A DNA stretch of 64,000 nt from assembly GCF_000004075.3 (NCBI RefSeq), contig NC_026660.2, forward strand, positions 26,353,498 through 26,417,497. The letters are read 5' to 3'. Under the pieces are notes generated by a model. It ran no database searches and had not been told where the DNA came from. It saw only the letters and a list, made by a program, of their open reading frames with translations. The DNA is from Cucumis sativus. Its lineage: Eukaryota; Streptophyta; Magnoliopsida; Cucurbitales; Cucurbitaceae. How positions within the stretch are numbered: position 1 is the first letter of the stretch; every line of letters starts with the position of its first letter. Shown piece after piece: positions 56,201-64,000 of this stretch. A program made the position numbers and the translations under genes.

Positions 56201-59200
56201 CTGGAAGATGACCACTTTGGTCCAGAATCCAAATCTTAGATCAGTTAGATGTCCTAAATTTTGCAAGAGATTATCAAACGATGCACACAGTATTAATGAA
56301 GCTCAATTATTTGTAGGGCATGGAACGGTCTTTTACTTTTCAAGCTTGGGATGCCAATAAGGTAGGAAGGAAGCAGCATTAACTTTTAAATGCTAAGCGT
56401 CTTGACACAATTCAAAGTATGCCTAGAAATTGATATAGACATTTGACAAGCATAGGCAGAGTTTGTACTCATAGGAATGCCCAAATGGAGTAAGAACGTC
56501 TTGGCAGCCATAAGCAGCTTCAGGCATCATCAGGGGAAAAAAATACGTTGGTCAGGTCTATTCACTTACCGTTCAAAGTCATCAGAGTATCCATGTGCCT
56601 TCTCACGGTTGAAAAATGATGAGTAATACAAAGGTTGAATGAAAGTAACCCCTATGCCACGAACAACCCTATACAAGGACATGAGAATGAGATACAAGAG
56701 TTATATACAGTAGTTTCCAATTTTAAATTTCAATTAGTTTCTTCTTTTCTTCTTTTTCGTTATTTCATTTTTTCTTTTTTAATTTCAATCAGACTCACCC
56801 AGTCCATATCTTGTTTCCATGTAGTTGACCATTAAAATACGAATAGTACTCCACCTCAATCTCTCGCAACCCTTGAACCTCATTTAGGTTCATGCTTCCA
56901 TACCTTGAAAGCAACATGTTAGAACTTAAACTTTGCGATCCATCTTTGAATAAGAGTTAAAAGAGTGAAGATCTATCAAATTTAAGGATGGTCCTGAAAT
57001 TAGAAAAACAAATTTTGATTTCTCTTATAAAAAAATTAATTCAAACAAATGAACAATTGGACAATAAGCAGGTTTTCAACTGCAGCCCGCTCTGTACCAC
57101 TATGCTTCACCTGCAGGCTTGTTGGTAAACATTTGGCGAATTATTTAAGGTTCACTATAGTTCCAGGCAACCAAAAAATGTCATTAATCAAGAACTAAAA
57201 CTTTCTTGCTTTAGGATCCCGAGATCACTCAGAGCTCCAACCATGATGCACATGGCTCATCACAGTTCACACAAATCCAACTGAGAAGAAGATAAAAACT
57301 AGCAGGAGATTGACTTTAAGAAAATTATTTGGAAAGACCAAATAATTTCTTTTCAATTAAACGAACAATGGTCGGGCACAGTTTATGTCATTAAAGTTTC
57401 ATATTCCCATTTTACCTATGAGTTAATATTGAATTTATTTACAAACAGTTCGTGGATGATTTGTAAAGCGCGCGCGCACACGCTCAAAAAGAAAACTGAG
57501 GCACTTCAAGGCAAAAACCGAAGACATGCACCGTACGAATAGTAATTAACATGGACACACTGAAAAACATAAAAGCAGTCATTTAGACTTAAGGGCTGTG
57601 GCAGCTGCCTAATGAGGCTGGTTAACAGCAAAAGGGAAAACTAACGACAAGAGCTAGTTTTAATGAAAAGGCTATAGTCAATTCCTGTTTGCCTCTGCTC
57701 CTTACAAATAAGAAATGGAATCCTACATTGGCATGGAAGAAATAAGATTTCCAGTAATCATGCATCTAATGGCCAGAATTGATGAAACCAATTAATAAAA
57801 GGAAGATCTTTACTTTGGTAATATAACCTCCACCAAGTGGCCTTTTCTTTGTAGAGCTTGAGATAACCCTGTTACAAATGATGCCACCGCTCCAAAAGAT
57901 GCTATTGGAGCCATTTCAGTACAAATGTGAACAATGTGAAAACCACTCCTGAAATGAACAGAGTACTGTGAATTGATAGATTATAATAAAGAAGAAGAAA
58001 ATGACTCGGAAGGGTGTAGGAAAGTGGAGAGCATGGAAGATTAAAGAAAGAAACTATAAGTGCCTGTGGAGTGCCAGTAACTCGACACTTCATCTGCCGT
58101 CAAGAATCTCTTGTGAAATTATTGTATGTATATGTTATATAGCTTTCAACTTTCAAGGACTAAGTCGTAATTCGTCAATATATCAAAAGGTTGTACGAAA
58201 AATCTTTGGCTTTGCAGTGTTTCTGTGTCAATTGTGTTTTCCAATTAAAATTTAGAAAGTTTACCAGCTTAGATGTATTGAACCAGCAATGGAATAGAAT
58301 TCTCTGTCGGTTCTTAAGCAGCAACAATAAAGAAAAAACACATCCTTTACATGTTTAGAATATTATAAGTCCCGAATATGATTGCAAACTCAAGTAGATA
58401 AATTACTTCTTGCTTCTGTAAGAAAACTGACGTAGCTCTGCTAGAACCTCAGCGTCTTTCTTCTGCAGGATATCTGTGAAAGCATCGACGATGCTAACTT
58501 TGTGATCCATTACTAGCCGTCTCATTTTAGACGCCTCTTCAGAGCTAATCATGCCAGTGAGAACCATAGAATCAATCCGAAGTAGCAACTGCCAGCATAT
58601 TGAAGCCTGATCTGGTTCAAACCACAGCCCATGAAATATGTTACAACTTCAATCTTCTATTTATCAGTTACCTTACTTTTTTAAGCCAGTTTATCTTTAT
58701 TAGATGATAAACTTTTGAAGTATAAATAAAAGAGAGCGAGAGAGAGACAAGCAAACAAATAAAAAAGGAGGGAGGGGGGGGGGGGGGGGGGTAATAGTCC
58801 ACCAGAAAACAAAGCACCATACCGCCAATTAGAAAAGAAGCACGAAAATAAACACTTGAAGTAATATTTAGTATTAGTTACATCAGTTAATTAAATTATT
58901 CAGATACAATAAAATTGGGCCATGATTGTTTGTCACCTTTTCCATCCATAGCCTGCTTTTCTAACTCTAGTTCCTTGATCTTTTCAAGCAGTAAGTTTTT
59001 CTCACTGATTGCCTTGTTCAGCTCCTCTATAGCAAGAGCACGTTGTTTATCCAAGTACAAGATATCTGACTAATACAGTCCATATGAGAATGCAAAACAA
59101 CAACTGGTTGAATGGAGTTCGAAGTACAGGAAAAGACAGTTTTGAAGCAATTAATATAAAAACATGAAATAATTGAGGAGATACTCTGCTGAGCTTCGTT

Positions 59201-60352
59201 GAACAGTTGCCAAATTTCACTGTTTTTTGCCGGCAATTCACCATTTGATGACTGAATGCAACGTTTACCATCAGATGACTAACGAGCAAAGTGCAAATAA
59301 CAGCTATCACATTCATTAAATGGACAAGCAAACAGACATATTTAAAGCAATGAGGCATTACCTCCACGATCTGTGCACCCTCACGTCTTTCCGACCTAGA
59401 GTTATAGAACAAAAACTCAAGCTGTCATAGATAACAAAGCTATTGAGGTACGAAAAGCACCAAGAGATGACTGCCAAGGAAAACTAGGAAAAATTACTCC
59501 GATAGTGATGACACATTAATTAAGCCATTAAGATCTTCATCTCCACTGAAATGAATAGATAGTTAAAATAGTCATGACGCCAAACACTTAGAGTTTATAA
59601 AAGAGGGAAATTAAATTGCTGTCTAACTATCATACCCTGAGTATGACTTCAAAAACTATCAGAGAACTCAAGAAATAATTCACAAAGAAATGTATTTCTT
59701 GTTGATAACGATCAAACAGAATTTCCAAGAATTTACAGGAAGACTGTGAATGGATTAAGCTGATACAACAGAACTTCTACAAGAACAGCCAAATAAACAA
59801 GAATTCCAATGAACTACTAATGAGTGGATTCAACATAACTGGTTAAAACATATAAACAAGAAGTCAGAGGTAGTGTAAACTCGTGACCCTAAGCACAAAT
59901 TAGCTCTTACATGTAAACTCAGAACTGGAAAAAGAACAAGAAAGCCATAAGTAAGTGTAGATCTATTTTGAGAATACGATGTTCTCCTCTACTGGTTACT
60001 ACGAATTGTTCCGCAGACCAATACAGGGGCTGTTTCTCTTTTCTTTTTAAATTGAACACATCATCCATATAAAACCTCCACCTCAACAAACTGAACTGGA
60101 GAATTCATGTTGGAACTGAACAGTAGGCATAAGAACCGCATGAAACTCAGTATGAATACAATAAGTCCATGAGATTAACTGAAACCAAAAAAGAAAACAA
60201 ACAAAATGGGATTGGAAACCGCAACAAGAAACTCGCCTTGAGCAACAGAGTGTTCGAGGGTGAGCTCCAGAAGATTTCGAGTGGGCAGGGATATATTTTG
60301 AGAAGGGGAAACATGAAGAGAAAGTAGTCGTCGTTAGTGTAGAAACAACCAT
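50238..60352 (-). CDS. SS5: Non-canonical starch synthase homologue (SS5 type), catalytic motifs lost
   Basis: Twenty exons join to 696 aa, at 60237-60352, 59498-59545, 59362-59395, 59185-59278, 58937-59065, 58407-58611, 57814-57948, 56799-56903, 56570-56668, 55860-55989, 54921-54971, 54718-54828, 54009-54118, 53600-53768, 52396-52482, 52119-52190, 51755-51868, 50656-50720, 50477-50573 and 50238-50357. The Ser/Thr-rich start ([20 protein letters not shown]) looks like a chloroplast transit peptide; an in-frame ATG at 60379 adds nine residues. A coiled coil with NILYLDKQR (about 98-140) precedes a GT5-like domain containing HICTEMAP and [10 protein letters not shown]. The KxGGL ADP-glucose motif is replaced by IASFGAV (224-230). 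The C-terminal half-domain has TTNNNGL instead of the second GGL site and LHDPILQV instead of the FEPCGLTQ type. Arabidopsis SS5 lacks synthase activity and promotes starch granule initiation with MRC, so this gene probably does likewise. Introns 1 and 11 appear to have GC donors. Confidence 0.9.
51110..51720 (+). mobile_element. Decayed LINE (non-LTR retrotransposon) fragment, 3' part
   Basis: Inside intron 17 of the SS5-type gene and antisense to it. From about 51253 the plus strand reads [11 protein letters not shown], then [20 protein letters not shown] and a [12 protein letters not shown] stretch, ending at a stop near 51491. This is the pattern of the zinc-binding domain that follows reverse transcriptase in plant LINEs (the P..(A/E).SP..C..C...ET..H....C....W layout). 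The paired CxxC cysteines are missing. Only the C-terminal part is present and stops interrupt it on both sides, so it is not functional. Confidence 0.6.
54327..54482. repeat. Direct duplication within an SS5 intron
   Basis: Copy 1 (54327-54390) and copy 2 (54405-54482) share ACCTCCATTAAGCGACCTT and a second block running from GATTCATCCAACA to ATCATTCAA. Copy 2 has about 14 extra bases between the two blocks. The pair lies in intron 12, between exons at 54118 and 54718. Confidence 0.85.
58774..58791 (+). repeat. 18-base G homopolymer in an SS5 intron
   Basis: An uninterrupted run of 18 G follows GGAGGGAG and a GA-rich stretch. It lies in intron 5 of the SS5-type gene. Homopolymers of this length are rare in plant DNA and hard to sequence, so the exact length is uncertain. 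Confidence 0.85.
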
Positions 60353-60363
60353 TTTACTGGGGC

Positions 60364-60573
60364 TCAAAAGCTCGCGCACTGGGTGTGGCTTTGGTGAATG
60401 AAGATGGCGATTGAGCTGATTAACAATGAAAGCGCAAAATGGACACCAACAGAGAAGAAGGTCCGGATAGCAGATGGCAGAAGTTCAGGTGTAGCAGCAT
60501 GTGAGCTTCGAATCCAATGATCCTCCGTTGCAAGGAAACGATCACGTATGCCTGTTCCTGAAAATATGAGCAA
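60364..60573 (-). other. Upstream open reading frame in the probable SS5 leader
   Basis: A 69-codon frame starts 221 bases upstream of the chosen SS5 start and stops 11 bases before it. It overlaps the alternative upstream start at 60379. If the transcript begins far enough upstream, this frame would be translated first and could limit SS5 translation. No conserved peptide is recognised. It may simply be untranscribed promoter sequence. Confidence 0.3.
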
Positions 60574-61817
60574 TTAAGAACCAAGGAGAAGATGATGGAA
60601 GTTGGAAGTTGGGAGCGTGAATTTCTTTTTCTTTTATCTCACAAATTAACTATTTGTTTTGTCTTTTTATTTTTTAATATCGTTTATCTTTGCATAAGAA
60701 CATTGCAAATTACTTCACCTTTTGTTACACTTACATGAATAAATACACTATCTTATAGCAAATATTATTTTATAGTTCTAAATTATTTACTATTTGCTAC
60801 CATTTTTATTATTTTATATTCAACATTTTCTTAATTATTTTATATTTAACATTTTCTTATTCTTTGTTAACACTTTGTGTTATTACAACCCAACTGCACA
60901 AACTACCCTAACTAACTCTCCAAACTTTCACAATCATGGGATCATGTTCTCTTTTACAAATTGATTATATGTTTTAAACACAAAATTATACCATTTTTAG
61001 TATTCCCCACACTGAGAACTGACTAATCACATTCACATTGGATCTGTATAAATTAATTATATATGTCAAATTGTGTTACAAAATTATATATGTTGAATTT
61101 TCAACAGATGAACCGACTGAATGATTGATGTACTAAAAAAAGAATATTTTAATAAATACAAGGTAATGTATTGCAATAAATGTGAGGATAAAGCATATTT
61201 ATTATTAAAACCAATTTAATTTAAGATGCGATCAATTGATGCAATTAAACATTTAATTACCTTGCCTAGCCTAGCTACCACCAATCTTGACAAGAAAAAA
61301 CAATCAAAAGAAAACCGACCATAGTTTTAAATTTGGTACTCAGTGGCCAGCTTGGCAGCTCAGCACCAATCATTCTCATTGGTTGTTCATCTTCAAATCC
61401 TCGACCCGAAATAACCAAAAAAGTTCACCACAAATTTTACTTGCTTTTTTTCAATATTTCAAAAAGAAAAAGAAAACAAAAAAGAGGAAAAACCAAATAT
61501 TAGTCATGGGCAGTCAATGGAATTATTGAGGTCGTATGTGAGAATTGGGTCGCCATAGGAGCCTTGGGGTAAAATTACAGGGAGAGACTTTCAATGTCAG
61601 TTGGCGAAGTTAAAAATTAACTTTTGCAATCTACAAAAAAGGAAATCCCCATCATAATTTAAGCAGAGCAGCTTTTTGTACTAATGAAAATGAAAATACA
61701 ACAAACTGTAATTTGGGGGTGAGAAGGGGGGGAGGGGGGACTTCTTCGATGATTTCATCAAATTAACAAATATTAAATCTAACCCATATAAACCTTTCCC
61801 AAAAGAATATTCACTAA
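60574..61817. other. Intergenic region between the SS5-type and SPT2 genes
   Basis: About 1.2 kb, AT-rich, with no supportable gene. It contains the SS5 promoter and, from about 61500, probable SPT2 3' UTR with a G-rich motif. Confidence 0.55.
61715..61739 (+). other. G-rich motif with quadruplex potential
   Basis: Runs of 5, 7 and 6 G separated by TGAGAA and A. The 7-G run can count as two, so four G-tracts are available. It lies about 80 bases beyond the SPT2 stop codon and is C-rich in that gene's transcript. Confidence 0.6.
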
Positions 61818-63653
61818 TTACTGCCCCTTTGCTCTTTTAAGCCTTTTTAATCTTGCTCGCCTCTCCTGTTCTTCTTCTTCCTGGATTAGACGAAGTTGCT
61901 CTTCGTCCTCCTTCCTTGCTATTCTTGCACTGTACCGCAAATAAATATGTAAATTCACAATGAAGGAGATAAACAAATCTTGTACTACACGAGTAGACAA
62001 AATCACAGCTTTACCTTCTCTGCTCCTCCATCATAATATCGTCAAAATTGGCCTCCATATCACTATCATCATCATCTCGGGAAAATTTTCGAGGATTATA
62101 TCTGCAGACAAGTTTAAAATGGAGTGTTGGAAAGAAATGATATCATATCAAGTAATTATAAGAAAACCGAAGCTGGAAATAATCCTAATACCATTACTGT
62201 GTGTGCAACACAAAAACAAAACATCAGGCAAATGTGTCTGGTGTCACATATCTTCTCTCCTCTGAAAATGACTATTGAAGAATACGGAATGAGTTCAGTG
62301 AGTAAAAATATATACCTGAACATTTTTCTGATTAGACTAATAGCTTCTTCACCCTCGGCATCATCTTCTTCATCAGAATATCGTCTTGCAGGTCTTTTCT
62401 TGGGCCGCTGATCATTCACAGTAGGACGAGATGAAACCTGTCTTGGTGCTGGTGCCTTACTCATCTGTTAGTTTCATTGCAAAGTTGGTTAAGAGTGGTA
62501 CCATCCAGCACTAGGCTAAGGAAATTATTTCTAAACAAATTGAACGTGAATTTAGCATGAGAGGACATATAACCTGAGGTCTTGATGATGACACCGGCCG
62601 ACTTGGTGCTACTTTGGCCTTAGCAGGTGGACGCATGTCATTCCTCTTATCTTCTAGCTTTTTTGACGGTAATGGCTTGTGAACGCCAGCAGGTACGGAA
62701 TTCCTTGTACCTGGGAGAGAAGGCCTCTTCTGCAGGACAGCAGATGAGGCTTTTGGTGCCACCATTGGCCGGCCAGGACCATTCCCGTTGTTGCTATTAC
62801 CCAATGGCCGGCCAGGACCATTCCCGTTGTTGCTATTACCCAATGGCCGGCCAGGACCATTCCCGTTGTTGCTATTACCCAGTGGCCGGCCAGGACCATT
62901 ACCGTTGTTGCTATTACCCAGTGGCCGCCCCGGACCATTCCCGTTGTTGCTATTACCTAGTGGCCGGCCAGAACGATTTCCGCTGTTGCTATTACTCATT
63001 GGCCGGCCAGGACCACTCTCATTGTTATTTCCCATTGGCCGACCAGGACCATTCCCACTGCAGCTATTAACCAATTGTTTCTTAGCCTTCATCATGGACA
63101 AATTGGAATTGCCAGAAGATGCTGACTTGTTTTTGGACTGCATTAGCCCATTCATAGGAACAGACTTCTTCTCTTTATGATCAACATGAATATTCTGGCG
63201 AGGATTACTCGGAGGGTGCTTACTTTTCATGGGAACTTGAGCCGAACGTGCCTCTAAAACAGGACCAAAGAAACAACAATGAGTCTCTCATTCTATGCCG
63301 ATTTTAATTTTTCTAAGAAAAGAAGTTTCTAAGTAAAACCTGAAACAGCTATAATTGACATGATCCAATAGCAGCATACCAGTACTTGGAGCATAAACAC
63401 TTCTTGATGACTCTTTTGAAGGAGCAGGAACATTTGCATCCTCGGAAAATAGAAAGGAGTAGTCTCTGGTGTCCTTCAGTTTTTGAACTTTAGTTTGCTT
63501 CTGCATAATAATCAATTATATCCATCAAATCCAACAACGTTGAAGAGAAAGAGAGTATAATCCAAAAAAGAAATGCCATAGTACCTCACTTACGACCTTC
63601 GGTAGAACCCTAGGTTTGGAAGCTACACTGTTTGAACCTTGGCTCTTCTTATT
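61818..63653 (-). CDS. SPT2 chromatin protein, C-terminal part, partial
   Basis: Six exons are visible (63585-63653, 63380-63500, 62574-63253, 62316-62464, 62015-62101, 61818-61929), giving the last 405 residues. The upstream exons lie beyond the right edge and 63654-64000 is intron. The C-terminus has the SPT2 signature: RRYSDEEDDAEGEEAISLIR, KMFRYNPRKF, an acidic DDDDSDME stretch, then a basic EEQERRARLKRLKR helix. SPT2 is a histone H3-H4 chaperone linked to transcription elongation, acting in the nucleus. The central part is disordered and basic, with eight repeats of about 13 residues (GRPLGNSNNGNGP) encoded by a 39-base tandem array. Exon phases 0, 0, 1, 0, 2 and 2 close without a stop. 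Arabidopsis has SPT2 genes next to bHLH genes of the same clade, which fits this neighbourhood. Confidence 0.93.
62767..63075 (-). repeat. 39-bp tandem repeat array inside the SPT2 coding region
   Basis: Eight units, each starting GGCCGGCC or a close variant on the plus strand: 62767, 62806, 62845, 62884, 62923, 62962, 63001 (36 bases) and 63037. Units 1-3 are nearly identical and divergence grows toward 63075. All lengths are multiples of three, so copy-number changes keep the frame. Confidence 0.95.
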
Positions 63654-64000
63654 CTGGCAACATTGGCATAATCATCAGGTTTAATATTCTTCAAAGACCA
63701 TTAATAAATGCTCTCGAAAATAAAATCACAAATGCATGAGATTGTGCAAAATCCCCTTTTCCCGCAAATTTCATTATTCCAGTTGGTTGAATTTTTCAGT
63801 CTACATGAAACAGCCAGTAGAATAACACCAAATAAACAAACTTTCAAATAACTTTCACCCAAGCATATTTAGCAGTAACAAAATGTTGAATGATATTCTT
63901 TGCAAAACTAATTAAGCCATGCAACCATCCAAGTATACTATGAAATCCACATGTATAAGATCATAGAATGTGAATGTCCAAGGTAGCTGAGCAAAAAAAA

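Noticed and set aside
56461..56540. Open minus-strand stretch reading like [17 protein letters not shown] in an SS5 intron
   Set aside because: Adding it would need a splice pair I cannot find, and the flanking exons already join in frame without it.
62627..63070. Plus-strand 147-codon frame with Gly-Gln-Asp-His repeats
   Set aside because: It is the antisense shadow of the SPT2 tandem repeat. The repeat unit is a multiple of three, so several frames stay open.
62767..63075. Regular repeats resembling a CRISPR array
   Set aside because: Units are contiguous with no unique spacers, code for protein in frame, and lie in a plant exon.

Overview
The window is nuclear DNA of a flowering plant, almost certainly a eudicot. 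It is AT-rich with large gene-free tracts. Genes are broken by many short GT-AG introns, and the encoded proteins have clear plant counterparts. A tandem array of three subgroup IVa bHLH genes (the clade holding the cucurbitacin regulators Bl, Bt and Br) makes a cucurbit likely. That family assignment is inference, and nothing in the window fixes the species.

Nine protein-coding genes are supported, all on the minus strand. From left to right they are: the N-terminal half of a CLAVATA1-type receptor kinase (BAM1/BAM2 type, 1-1227, cut by the left edge); a catalytically degenerate hexokinase of the HKL3 type (5544-8540, 9 exons); three tandem bHLH transcription factors (12902-15263, 20243-21930, 29325-31239) with identical four-exon structure; a WDR5a-type WD40 protein (34599-36615, 2 exons); a kinesin-8 of the KIN8B type (38743-45207, about 15 exons); a starch synthase homologue of the SS5 type that has lost its catalytic motifs (50238-60352, 20 exons); and the C-terminal part of an SPT2 chromatin protein with a tandem-repeat linker (61818 to at least 63653, cut by the right edge). 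I joined the exons by hand. Each model keeps one open frame across every junction, which is the main support for the boundaries.

The genes are functionally mixed: receptor signalling, sugar-related pseudoenzymes, transcription factors, H3K4 methylation, a microtubule motor and a histone chaperone. They are not an operon or an obvious biosynthetic cluster. What joins them is ancestry. From memory of Arabidopsis locus numbers, this order looks like an unfragmented version of a block that in Arabidopsis is scattered over four segments (BAM2-WDR5a-KIN8B, BAM1-SS5, HKL3-bHLH25-SPT2, and bHLH18/19/20 near SPT2). The most biologically interesting part is the bHLH array and its promoters: two of the three genes share an 11-bp G-box element placed upstream of a TATA box.

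No RNA gene, CRISPR array or intact transposon was found. A decayed LINE fragment lies in an SS5 intron, and there are several microsatellites, local duplications and G-rich tracts. The intergenic regions otherwise show AT-rich sequence with no supportable gene.
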